64,000 nt of DNA from Aeromicrobium piscarium (GCF_007421815.1 NZ_VLNT01000001.1:232573-296572), one strand, 5' to 3'; positions 1-7,862 are shown, counted from the stretch's first letter. Numbers and translations are program-made. Notes: a model not told the origin generated them from the sequence alone.

Positions 1-70
1 GGGGGGGTGGGGGTCGGACCCCCCCCCGGGGGCGCCCTCGGGTGGGGTCCCCCCCCCCGCCACCCGAGGG
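1..70. other. Low-complexity G/C tracts with a strong hairpin
   Basis: The first 60 bases are mostly G and C homopolymers. An 11-bp perfect inverted repeat (arms CCCTCGGGTGG at 35-45 and CCACCCGAGGG at 60-70) closes over a C-rich loop. It could be the terminator of a gene upstream of the window. Homopolymers this long are also prone to assembly error, so the exact bases are uncertain. There is no gene between 1 and 174. Confidence 0.45.
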
Positions 71-161
71 GCGTGCGGAACAACTCACCTCCCACGCGTC
101 AGGATGATCTCCGTGCTTCGGCGAGGTTCCCGGGTATATGACATCGATGTGATTCATGTCG

Positions 162-167
162 TAGGAT
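162..167 (+). promoter_or_regulatory. -10 box TAGGAT, leaderless promoter
   Basis: TAGGAT lies 7 nt before the ATG at 175. An ATGACA at 138-143 can serve as -35 with an 18-nt spacer. The predicted mRNA starts at or next to the start codon. Confidence 0.6.
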
Positions 168-174
168 CGATCTC

Positions 175-468
175 ATGAGCGCTGTGGAGAAGGTCCATCA
201 CCCGGGTGAGCCGGGCAGCTCCCTCACTGATCGCGACCGGGAGGTGCTCGAGCTCGAGCGTTACTGGTGGCAGTACGCGGGCGCCAAGGAACAGGCGATC
301 CGCGAGAAGTTCGACATGTCGGCGACACGCTACTACCAGATGTTGAACGCGCTCATCGATACCGAGGAGGCGCTCGCCTTCGACCCGCTGCTGGTCAAGC
401 GGTTGCGCCGGCTGCGCGCTGAGCGTCAGCGGCGGCGTTCGGCCCGGCGCCTCGGCTTCGACGTCTGA
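175..468 (+). CDS. DUF3263 family protein
   Basis: This 97-aa protein carries the DUF3263 signature: [17 protein letters not shown] near residues 17-33, then a helix-turn-helix-like stretch ([20 protein letters not shown], about residues 38-57) that resembles sigma-70 region 4 DNA-binding folds. The tail is very basic ([15 protein letters not shown]). The molecular function of the family is not known to me; DNA binding is an inference from the fold-like pattern. It lies 38 nt before a LytR_C gene, the same pairing as Rv0430-Rv0431 of M. tuberculosis. The ATG is chosen because a -10 box sits at leaderless distance. Confidence 0.85.
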   Translation: MSAVEKVHHPGEPGSSLTDRDREVLELERYWWQYAGAKEQAIREKFDMSATRYYQMLNALIDTEEALAFDPLLVKRLRRLRAERQRRRSARRLGFDV

Positions 469-506
469 CCGGTCGTGAGCCAGCGCTTCCGTCGGCCGGT
501 CTCACG

Positions 507-1097
507 ATGAGCGAATCGGAACCGGAAACCCCCGCGCCCTCGGGTCCTCAGCATCGTCATGCGGCGCGTTCACGGCTGCTGTCCATCGTCGCGATGACGG
601 TCCTGGCCGTCGCCACCGGCGTGCTGGTCGCCTTCGCGCTGCAGGGCGGCGGAGGGGACGACGACCGTGTCCAGCCCCCGAATCTCGCTGATGCGGCGGC
701 CTCGGAGCCCACGCCTGAACCCGAGCCGGAGCCGACCGAGGACGCCGAGCCGGAACCGGAACCGGAACCCGAGCCAGAACCGGAACCCGAGCCGGAACCC
801 GAGCCGGATCCCGAGCCGGTACCGCCGGCGCGCACCCTGGGCGTCATGGTGCTCAATGCGACGAATGTCACCGGCCTTGCCGCTCGTACAACGGGCCAGG
901 TCTCGGGTGCGGGATGGAACGTGGTCGGGTCGGGCAATGCCCGCGGCAGCTATCCCGCCGACACGATCTATTACCCCGCCGGCGGGTACGACCAGGCGCA
1001 GCTCCTCGCCGCCGACCTCGGTGTCGGGAGGCTCATGCCGAACCTCCCGGACATGCCGAGCAATCGACTGACGGTGGTCCTGAGCTCGGCTCGCTGA
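507..1097 (+). CDS. LytR C-terminal domain membrane protein (VirR-like)
   Basis: This 196-aa protein has a short cytoplasmic N-terminus, one membrane segment at about residues 23-46 ([20 protein letters not shown]), a linker of some 40 residues made mostly of Glu-Pro repeats, and a C-terminal LytR_C domain (about 110-196, starting [14 protein letters not shown]). LytR_C domains are extracytoplasmic and associated with the cell envelope. The orthologue next to DUF3263 in mycobacteria (Rv0431, VirR) affects envelope integrity and vesicle release. The (EP)n linker probably spans the wall as an extended rod. Its exact biochemical role is unknown. Confidence 0.85.
   Translation: MSESEPETPAPSGPQHRHAARSRLLSIVAMTVLAVATGVLVAFALQGGGGDDDRVQPPNLADAAASEPTPEPEPEPTEDAEPEPEPEPEPEPEPEPEPEPDPEPVPPARTLGVMVLNATNVTGLAARTTGQVSGAGWNVVGSGNARGSYPADTIYYPAGGYDQAQLLAADLGVGRLMPNLPDMPSNRLTVVLSSAR
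714..824 (+). repeat. Glu-Pro coding microsatellite
   Basis: About 110 nt of 6-nt repeats (GAGCCG/GAACCC variants) encode alternating Glu and Pro inside the LytR_C protein. The unit is a multiple of three, so length can vary without a frameshift. Confidence 0.8.
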
Positions 1098-1118
1098 CGT
1101 CCCGGCATACTTCTCGGC

Positions 1119-1201
1119 ATGACCGAGCGAAGCGAGGGAGCAGTGGGGTTGTCATGCCGGTGCATGCCTATCGTTGTGGTTCTCTGGCAGGCGGCGGCAT
1201 G
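1119..1201 (+). repeat. MIRU-like element 1 with 27-codon mini-ORF
   Basis: An ATG at 1119 opens a mini-ORF of exactly 27 codons (MTERSEGAVGLSC...LWQAAA) whose stop TGA at 1200-1202 overlaps the ATG of otsB (ATGA). It aligns with the elements at 41309 and 51161. The central part is read in a different frame because of two opposite single-base indels, yet total length is kept. Upstream it begins 21 nt after the LytR_C stop instead of overlapping it. The start of otsB (MTERSEGTMGL) is itself a second partial copy. Confidence 0.8.
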
Positions 1202-2017
1202 ACCGAGCGAAGCGAGGGGACGATGGGGCTGGATCTGCCCGCGGCAGTGACCGATGAGCCGGGTTCGGTCCTGCTCGGGCTCGACTTCGACGGCACGCTG
1301 GCGCCGATCGTCGACGATCCGACGAGAGCCGACATCCATCCTGAGTCGCTGACGGCCTTGCGCCGGCTCGGTCGGCTGCTCGGACAGGTGGCGATCATCA
1401 CGGGCCGACCTCTGGACCAGGTGCGCCGACTCGGGCGGTTCGAGGACGGATCGGGTCTGGAGCACCTGGTGATCTGCGGCCAGTATGGAGCCGAGCGCTG
1501 GGACGCGTCGACGAACGAGATCACGCGTCCGCCGCGACCGGAGTCGATCGTGGAACTCGAGCGTCGGCTGCCCGGATGGCTGGCCGCGCACGCGGCGCAG
1601 GCTGTGCGGATCGAGGACAAGGGACTGGCCCTCGCTCTGCACACCCGAGGGGTGGCGCCGGGGCTCCTCGACGATCTCGCCCCGGATCTCGCCGAGCTGG
1701 CCTCCGAGCTGGGGCTCATGGTGGAGCCGGGACGCCAGGTGATCGAGCTGCGCACGCCGGGCACCGACAAGGGCGAAGCGCTCGCCGCCCTGGCTGCCGG
1801 AGGCTCGTTCGCGAGCGTGGTCTATATCGGCGACGATCTGGGCGATCTGCCGGCTTTCGATGCGGTGGACACGCTGCGTGCGGAGGGTCTCTTCGGTCTG
1901 CTGGCCGTCTCGGCGTCGACCGAGCAGCAGGCTCTCGTGCCGCGTGCGGATCTCGTCCTCGACGGTCCGGACGGGGTCGCCGAGTGGCTCACCGCATTGG
2001 CCGACGCGATCGATTGA
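1199..2017 (+). CDS. otsB: Trehalose-phosphate phosphatase
   Basis: This 272-aa HAD-superfamily enzyme should hydrolyse trehalose 6-phosphate to trehalose in the cytoplasm. HAD motif I is GLDFDGTLAPI (nucleophile Asp29 and acid Asp31 within DFDGT at 29-33), followed by IITGRP (motif II) and YIGDDLGDLPAF near the C-terminus (acidic motif IV). The length is normal for OtsB. No otsA is in the window. The start at 1199 is set by the upstream mini-ORF whose stop overlaps it. An internal ATG at 1223 would give a protein without the repeat-derived first eight residues and is a reasonable alternative. Confidence 0.9.
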   Translation: MTERSEGTMGLDLPAAVTDEPGSVLLGLDFDGTLAPIVDDPTRADIHPESLTALRRLGRLLGQVAIITGRPLDQVRRLGRFEDGSGLEHLVICGQYGAERWDASTNEITRPPRPESIVELERRLPGWLAAHAAQAVRIEDKGLALALHTRGVAPGLLDDLAPDLAELASELGLMVEPGRQVIELRTPGTDKGEALAALAAGGSFASVVYIGDDLGDLPAFDAVDTLRAEGLFGLLAVSASTEQQALVPRADLVLDGPDGVAEWLTALADAID

Positions 2018-2082
2018 TCTCACGATATGGGCGCTCGTCTCTATATATGAGATTCGCGTTTCGCGTCGCCGGTCCCGCTCAT

Positions 2083-2088
2083 TAGGCT
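2083..2088 (+). promoter_or_regulatory. -10 box TAGGCT of the thrC leader
   Basis: TAGGCT at 2083-2088 places the transcript start near 2095, just before the first base-paired element of the riboswitch at 2097. This fits a leader that begins with the aptamer. Confidence 0.55.
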
Positions 2089-2096
2089 GCTCACAA

Positions 2097-2206
2097 CTCA
2101 TCGAGAGGGGCAGAGGGATACGGCCCGACGAAGCCCCAGCAACCAGCCGATCATGCGGCCAGGTGCTACGTCCGTCCTCGCCGAGAGCCGGCCAGGAGAG
2201 ATGAAG
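2097..2206 (+). promoter_or_regulatory. SAM riboswitch (S-box type) upstream of thrC
   Basis: The leader contains the S-box core in order: CTCATCGAGAG, then CAGAGGGATACGGCCCGACG, AAGCCCCAGCAACC, and GGTGCTA. Pairings seen: P1 CTCATC (2097-2102) with GATGA (2200-2204), P2 GGGGC (2107-2111) with GCCCC (2133-2137), P3 GCCG (2146-2149) with CGGC (2156-2159). The 3' strand of P1 runs directly into the AAGGAG ribosome site (2204-2209), so ligand-stabilised P1 could hide it. This suggests control of translation, since no clear terminator is visible. I cannot separate the SAM-I and SAM-IV classes by eye. Confidence 0.85.
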
Positions 2207-2215
2207 GAGTGCTTC

Positions 2216-3478
2216 GTGAGCCTGACCCTGGAATCCACCACCCTGCGTGCCGGCGCGTTCGGCAACGCCACCTGTCTGAAGTGCCGGGAATGCGGCACGA
2301 CCCGGGAGCTGGGTCCGTACTACGCGTGCTTCGAGTGCTTCGGCCCGCTCGAGGTCGGTTACGAGTTCGGCACGGTGACGCGTGAGCAGATCGAGGACGG
2401 GCCCAGCAATATCTGGCGATACAAGGCGTTGCTGCCGGTGCCGGAGGACATCGAGTCCAGCCCCAATCTCGAGCCCGGTTTCACCCGGCTGCTCGATGCG
2501 CGCAATCTCGCTGGAGAGCTGGGGCTGACGAAGCTCTGGGTCAAGGACGACAGCACCAATCCCACCAACTCCTTCAAGGACCGGGTCGTGGCCTGCGCGC
2601 TGAGCGCCGCCCGTGAGCTCGGCAGCCGCGTCTTCGCCTGCCCGTCGACCGGCAACCTCGCCAATGCGGTCGCGGCCGCGGGCGCCCGGGCCGGTATCCC
2701 GACCGTCGTGTTCATCCCGAGCAACCTGGAGACCCCGAAGCAGGTCAACTCCGCGGTGTTCACGGAGAATCTCGTGGCGGTCGACGGCACCTACGACGAT
2801 GTCAACAAGCTCGCCAGTGAGATCGCCGGCGAGGACCCGGGTTGGGCCTTCGTGAATGTCAATGTCCGGCCGTTCTATGCCGAGGGCTCCAAGACGCTGG
2901 GCTATGAGATCGCCGAGCAGCTCGGCTGGCGGCTCCCCGATCAGGTCGTGATCCCGGTCGCCTCAGGCTCGCAGCTGACCAAGGTGCACAAGGCCTTCAC
3001 CGAGCTGATCGAGCTGGGTCTCGTCGAGGACAAGCCCTACACGATCTTCGGCGCGCAGGCGGAGGGCTGCTCGCCGGTGGCGACCGCCTTCGCCGACGGG
3101 GTGGACGCGATCCGCCCGGTCAAGCCCGACACGATCGCCAAGTCGCTCGCCATCGGCAATCCGGCCGACGGTATTTACGTGCTCGACATCGCCCGGCAGA
3201 CCGGCGGCAGCGTCGAGCAGGTGAGCGACGATCAGATCCGTGAGGCGATCGTGCTGCTCGCGCGCACCGAGGGGATCTTCACCGAGACGGCCGGCGGCAC
3301 CACCGTGGCGGTGCTGAAGAAGCTCGTGGAGACGGGGCAGTTGGACCCGGAGGCCGAGACCGTCGTCATCAACACCGGTCACGGGCTCAAGACGCTCGAT
3401 GCCGTCAGCGATGCGGTGGGCCCGCGGGCCACGATCGCCCCGACCTACGACGCCTTCACCGCTGCCGGCATCGCCTGA
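2216..3478 (+). CDS. thrC: Threonine synthase (zinc-ribbon type)
   Basis: This 420-aa PLP enzyme of fold type II is expected to convert O-phosphohomoserine to threonine. The N-terminus has a Cys cluster (Cys20, 23, 26, 38, 41) like a zinc ribbon. The PLP lysine is Lys121 in TNPTNSFKDR, and a phosphate loop ACPSTGNLANA follows. The GTG start at 2216 is chosen because AAGGAG lies 6 nt before it; the ATG at 2201 overlaps that site. The leader is a SAM riboswitch, unusual for a threonine gene, and the next gene is a sulfur carrier 31 nt downstream. Threonine synthase is the best call, but a sulfur-transfer role on the same substrate is possible. Confidence 0.88.
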   Translation: MSLTLESTTLRAGAFGNATCLKCRECGTTRELGPYYACFECFGPLEVGYEFGTVTREQIEDGPSNIWRYKALLPVPEDIESSPNLEPGFTRLLDARNLAGELGLTKLWVKDDSTNPTNSFKDRVVACALSAARELGSRVFACPSTGNLANAVAAAGARAGIPTVVFIPSNLETPKQVNSAVFTENLVAVDGTYDDVNKLASEIAGEDPGWAFVNVNVRPFYAEGSKTLGYEIAEQLGWRLPDQVVIPVASGSQLTKVHKAFTELIELGLVEDKPYTIFGAQAEGCSPVATAFADGVDAIRPVKPDTIAKSLAIGNPADGIYVLDIARQTGGSVEQVSDDQIREAIVLLARTEGIFTETAGGTTVAVLKKLVETGQLDPEAETVVINTGHGLKTLDAVSDAVGPRATIAPTYDAFTAAGIA

Positions 3479-3509
3479 GACCGCACACCCCGTATCCGAG
3501 GAGTTCCGC

Positions 3510-3788
3510 ATGACCGTGTCCGTTCGTATCCCCACCATCCTGCGCACCTACACCGGTGACGAGTCCCAGGTGAACGCCGACGGCGCCACGCTCGCCGAGG
3601 TGCTGGAGTCGCTGGAGACGTCGTACCCGGGGATCAAGGCGCGCATCGTCGACGAGGACGGCAAGCTGCGTCGCTTCGTCAATGTGTACGTCGCCGAGGA
3701 GGATGTCCGCTTCGCGGACGGCCTCGACACCCCCACCCCCGACACCACCCAGATCTCCATCATCCCCGCTGTAGCCGGAGGCTGTTGA
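3510..3788 (+). CDS. CysO/MoaD-type sulfur carrier with C-terminal Gly-Gly-Cys
   Basis: This 92-aa ubiquitin-like protein closely resembles mycobacterial CysO (MTVSVRIPTILRTYTG, RRFVNVYVAEEDVRF, IIPAVAGG). Sulfur carriers are adenylated and thiocarboxylated on the terminal Gly of a Gly-Gly tail and donate sulfur for cysteine, thiamine or molybdopterin. Here the gene codes one extra residue, giving AVAGGC. An encoded Cys would have to be cut off, for example by a JAMM/Mec-type protease, before activation; it also looks exactly like the CysO-cysteine product of the CysM reaction. The stop lies in the first unit of a 53-bp tandem repeat. It is co-oriented with thrC and probably in one operon. 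Confidence 0.85.
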   Translation: MTVSVRIPTILRTYTGDESQVNADGATLAEVLESLETSYPGIKARIVDEDGKLRRFVNVYVAEEDVRFADGLDTPTPDTTQISIIPAVAGGC

Positions 3789-3935
3789 GCTGTCGTAAGG
3801 CGAACGAGGGGCGAAGCCCCGCTGTAGCGGGAGGCTGTTGAGCTGTCGTAAGGCGAATGAGGGGCGAAGTCCCGCTGTAGCGGGAGGCTGTTGAGCTGTC
3901 GCAAGGCGAATGAGGGGCGAAGCCCCGCTGTTGCC
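3764..3935. repeat. 53-bp tandem repeat, about 3.2 units
   Basis: Units start at 3764, 3817 and 3870, with a partial fourth at 3923, all with an exact 53-nt period. The unit reads CCCCGCTGTAGCGGG, AGGCTGTTGAGCTGTCG, TAAGGCGAATGAGGGGCGAAG with few differences. Units 2 and 3 carry a small hairpin (CCCGC/GCGGG). Unit 1 overlaps the last eight codons of cysO including its stop. This is likely a dispersed actinobacterial repeat or a tandem duplication of the cysO end. Confidence 0.85.
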
Positions 3936-3950
3936 CGAGGCTGCGTTCTC

Positions 3951-4108
3951 GGTGGTTGAGTAGCACGAGGGGCGTAGCCGCGCTGGAGCGAAACCACCCA
4001 CCCAAGCGTGGTCTCGATACGCTGCTCGTTCCTCCCCCGCAAGCGGGAGGTTCCTCGCCGCTACTCGGGAACCGGAACGGGGTGTAGCGAGCTGGTCTCG
4101 ATGCGGTC
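3951..4108. repeat. Composite dispersed repeat (GGTGGTTGAGTAGC / GTCTCGATACGCTGC)
   Basis: A module from GGTGGTTGAGTAGC to GAAACCACC (3951-3999) is followed by inverted-sense modules GTGGTCTCGATACGCTGC (4008 on) to GCTACTCG (to 4068) and GGTCTCGATGCGGTC (4094-4108). Between them lies a hairpin CCTCCCCCGC-AA-GCGGGAGG (4031-4050). Such GTTGAGTAGC/GTCTCGATAC pairs are common intergenic repeats in high-GC actinobacteria. With the 53-bp array they fill the gene-free stretch 3789-4176. Confidence 0.75.
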
Positions 4109-4176
4109 AGCACCGCCCTGTGTCCGCCCAGCGAGAACGAACATATGGGGCATGGCGCGTGGCGAGGGCACGGCGT

Positions 4177-4182
4177 TACGCT
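4177..4182 (+). promoter_or_regulatory. -10 box TACGCT of the cold-shock gene
   Basis: TACGCT lies 52 nt before the ATG at 4235. The resulting leader of about 47 nt contains a good AAGGTGGGA ribosome site at 4221-4229. Confidence 0.45.
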
Positions 4183-4234
4183 GAATCGCACGGGGTCCAG
4201 ACGGGGCCCAGAGCTACAGCAAGGTGGGAAGCTC

Positions 4235-4438
4235 ATGGTGCAGGGCACCGTCAAGTGGTTCAATCCCGAGAAGGGATACGGCTTCATCGAGGTCGATGGA
4301 CACGATGACGTGTTCGTCCACTGGTCGAAGATCGCCGTCGAGGGATTCAAGACTCTCGACGACGGCCAGTCCGTGGAGTTCGAGGTCATCGACGGGCCCA
4401 AGGGCCGTGAGGCCCAGGGCGTCTCGCCGACCGTCTGA
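4235..4438 (+). CDS. CspA-family cold-shock protein
   Basis: This 67-aa single cold-shock domain carries RNP1 KGYGFIEV and RNP2-like DVFVHWSKI, the two aromatic RNA-binding motifs of the OB fold. It should act as a single-stranded nucleic-acid chaperone in the cytoplasm. An upstream in-frame ATG at 4145 would add 30 residues with no domain match, so the ATG with AAGGTGGGA 5-14 nt upstream is preferred. The order sulfur carrier, csp, groEL is also found in Streptomyces. Confidence 0.92.
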   Translation: MVQGTVKWFNPEKGYGFIEVDGHDDVFVHWSKIAVEGFKTLDDGQSVEFEVIDGPKGREAQGVSPTV

Positions 4439-4474
4439 TTCTGCGGCGCACCGGACGTCGGGGCGACAGGCCAC

Positions 4475-4480
4475 TAGGCT
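4475..4480 (+). promoter_or_regulatory. -10 box TAGGCT, leaderless promoter
   Basis: TAGGCT ends 6 nt before the ATG at 4487, predicting a leaderless mRNA for the small membrane protein. Confidence 0.6.
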
Positions 4481-4486
4481 GTCCGC

Positions 4487-4672
4487 ATGGACGACGAGTG
4501 GATCGGTATCGGCGCGATCGTCGGGCTGTTGCTCGGGTCGGTCGGATTCCTCGCCTTGGACAGCCCCTGGTGGCTGCTGATCGGTCCGGTGGTCGGATTG
4601 GCCATCGTCCTCATCTTCGGTCCTCGCCGTTCGGTCGATGACACGCAGGACCACGAACACGACTCTCGCTGA
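4487..4672 (+). CDS. Small two-helix membrane protein, unknown function
   Basis: This 61-aa protein has two hydrophobic segments (IGIGAIVGLLLGSVGFLAL at about 6-24 and WWLLIGPVVGLAIVLIFG at about 28-45) joined by a short turn, and a charged His/Asp/Arg tail. It has no family I recognise. It is supported by its leaderless promoter, codon pattern and clear topology, and lies between the cold-shock gene and the CIRCE-groEL promoter on the same strand. Confidence 0.65.
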   Translation: MDDEWIGIGAIVGLLLGSVGFLALDSPWWLLIGPVVGLAIVLIFGPRRSVDDTQDHEHDSR

Positions 4673-4678
4673 CCTGCG

Positions 4679-4719
4679 TTGCGCCACGTTGATTAGCACT
4701 CGTATAGTGAGAGTGCTAG
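4679..4719 (+). promoter_or_regulatory. CIRCE operator (HrcA) with groEL promoter
   Basis: TTAGCACTC (4693-4701), 9 nt, then GAGTGCTAG (4711-4719) matches the CIRCE inverted repeat with one mismatch in the last base. The spacer contains a -10 TATAGT (4703-4708), and TTGCGC (4679-4684) is a possible -35. HrcA bound here would cover the promoter, so groEL should be heat-inducible. hrcA itself is not in the window. Confidence 0.92.
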
Positions 4720-6471
<1,752 letters not shown>

Positions 6472-6487
6472 TCCCGCCGTTCCACCA

Positions 6488-6518
6488 CGAAGGCCCCCGG
6501 CATCGCCGGGGGCCTTCG
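6488..6518 (+). terminator. Rho-independent terminator after groEL
   Basis: A 13-bp perfect stem (CGAAGGCCCCCGG, loop CATCG, CCGGGGGCCTTCG) begins 17 nt after the groEL stop. Only a weak T-tract follows (TCGTTCC). Confidence 0.85.
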
Positions 6519-6545
6519 TCGTTCCCGGCGTCTGGACTCCACACC

Positions 6546-6682
6546 GCCACCAGGCGGTAGCGGTAGCTGGTCAGCGTTACGCATCCGGTGGCGGTAGTCC
6601 AGCAACGTCATCGAGGCCGGATAGCGTTGCTGGGATACCTCCACCGGGGAGATAGCGTTGCTGAGATACCGCCACCGGGGAG
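6546..6682. repeat. GGTGGCGGTAG / CTACCGCCACC repeat cluster (family A)
   Basis: Two forward copies of a motif like GGTGGCGGTAGTCCAGCAAC (6553-6582 and 6585-6612) are followed by two inverted copies, GATAGCGTTGCTGAGATACC then GCCACCGG, in a 31-nt tandem (6620-6650 and 6651-6681). The opposed copies can form a long hairpin. The same family recurs at 55651-55745 and 56698-56815. Confidence 0.75.
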
Positions 6683-6704
6683 GCGAGCCGGCTCCGGTGC
6701 GCCG

Positions 6705-7300
6705 TCAGACGTCGAGGGCGTCGAGCGCGGCGAGGACCGCTCCAGCCGCACACGACTGGTCGCCGAGCGTGGCGCGGGCGACGTGCGTGCGCTGAGCGAT
6801 GGGTTCGAGCGCGTGTCGCCGCAGGCCGTCGCGCAGCCCATCGAGGAGCAGCTCACCCGCCTCGGCCAGGTCGCCGCCGACGACGATCAGCTCCGGGCCG
6901 ACGATCTGCGCGAGCGTCGCGGCGGCCCGGCCGAGGTGACGGCCGGCGTCCTCGATGAGGCGGCGCGCGCCGAGGTCGCCGTCGAGGGCTCGTGACACGA
7001 ACTCGTGGACGGTGAGATCGGTCGCGAAGGTGCTGAACTGCTCGACGAGCGAGGCGCCCCCGGCGTAGGCCTCGAGGCAGCCGCGGCTGCCGCACCGGCA
7101 CAGCGGTCCGTCCTCGTCCATCGTCAGGTGGCCGAGCTCTCCGGCGGTGCCGAGGCCGCCGTGGAAGACCTGGCCGTCGAGTACGAGACCGGCGCCGATG
7201 CCCGAGGACACCTTGAGGTAGGCCATCGTCCGCACCTCGCCCCCCGCCGTGCGTGAACTCCGCGAGGGCACCGAGATCGGTCTGCGCCCGGAGCGCGTGA
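6705..7300 (-). pseudogene. ROK-family gene remnant, 5'-truncated and frameshifted
   Basis: The minus strand reads as the C-terminal half of a ROK sugar kinase/repressor: MAYLKVSSGIGAGLVLDG, then the zinc motif CRCGSRGCLEAYAGG and GPELIVVGGDLAEAG. The preceding ROK segment (TDLGALAEFTHGGGRG, normally ENDANLGALAE) is in another frame, with the shift around 7226-7231 near a run of six G. The first half of the family, including the HTH and the ATP-binding DxGGT part, is absent because the divergent gene starts there. The C-terminal open stretch alone (188 codons) is unlikely to fold into a working protein. Confidence 0.75.
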
Positions 7301-7304
7301 ACCT

Positions 7305-7310
7305 TAGGCT
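7305..7310 (+). promoter_or_regulatory. -10 box TAGGCT, leaderless promoter
   Basis: TAGGCT ends 6 nt before the ATG at 7317 (TTAGGCTGACGAAATG). Confidence 0.55.
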
Positions 7311-7316
7311 GACGAA

Positions 7317-7481
7317 ATGGCAGCACGTCGTCCGCCTCGTTGGGTGTCCTGGTTCGTGTTGGTCTTCTGGGTCTGGTTGGGTTTCGCTGGCATCGTCGCG
7401 GCAGTGCTGGGCGATGGACCGTTCGACGTCTCACTGGTTCTCGTGGTTGCCGTCGTGGCGATTCCTGCGAGGCCGGTCTGA
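7317..7481 (+). CDS. Small membrane protein, possible 5' part of a frameshifted gene
   Basis: A 54-codon frame starts at a leaderless ATG and encodes two hydrophobic segments (WFVLVFWVWLGFAGIVAAVL and VSLVLVVAVVAIPA), stopping at TGA 7479-7481. Membrane coding continues without a break in another frame (RSEQGPQIAMMFALLGQ), so a single-base change near 7470-7480 would fuse it with the next ORF into one four- or five-helix protein. It is either a coupled small gene or the first half of a broken or misread gene. No family is recognised. Confidence 0.5.
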   Translation: MAARRPPRWVSWFVLVFWVWLGFAGIVAAVLGDGPFDVSLVLVVAVVAIPARPV

Positions 7482-7500
7482 GCAGGGGCCGCAGATCGCG

Positions 7501-7854
7501 ATGATGTTCGCCCTGCTCGGCCAGGTGGCGATCCAGGGGGTCCTCATCGATCCTCCCCTCCGGCGGTGGCTCCTCGGCGGGATGTTCGTGCTGGTGATGT
7601 TCTCCCTGTTCTCGGAACTCCGCCGCCAAAGGGGTCGGCCCATCGCGATCGATCGATGGATCGATACGCATGTCTCGCCGCGTCAGCTGACCTATGCGAC
7701 CTTCGCCTTCGTGGCGATCGGGACCGTCGCGATCGGGGTGTGGGCGTTCATCGCCTATGGTGCCGTCATGGCGTCCCCAACGGTCTTCATGCTGGCGATG
7801 CTCGCGATCGCCTTCTGGGTCGCGTTGCGTCAGCTGGCGCGCCAGGGCGACTAG
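7501..7854 (+). CDS. Membrane protein, possible 3' part of a frameshifted gene
   Basis: This ORF encodes about 117 aa with hydrophobic segments MMFALLGQVAIQGVLI, LLGGMFVLVMFSLFS, a basic loop RRQRGRPIAIDRWIDTH, and two more helices ending FWVALRQLARQGD. The start at ATG 7501 is uncertain because only a weak CAGGGG lies upstream, and the frame is open further back (RSEQGPQIA). It probably belongs with the ORF at 7317. The next gene starts 8 nt after its stop. Function unknown. Confidence 0.55.
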   Translation: MMFALLGQVAIQGVLIDPPLRRWLLGGMFVLVMFSLFSELRRQRGRPIAIDRWIDTHVSPRQLTYATFAFVAIGTVAIGVWAFIAYGAVMASPTVFMLAMLAIAFWVALRQLARQGD

Positions 7855-7862
7855 TGGGTCGC

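Noticed and set aside
557-937. Minus-strand ORF rich in Gly-Ser
   Set aside because: It is the complement of the Glu-Pro repeat of the LytR_C gene; no start signal or family.
971-2101. Long minus-strand ORF opposite otsB
   Set aside because: GC-rich shadow frame with Arg/Gln-rich low-quality composition; otsB motifs are clear on the other strand.
3764-3935. CRISPR array
   Set aside because: Units are contiguous 53-bp tandems without unique spacers.
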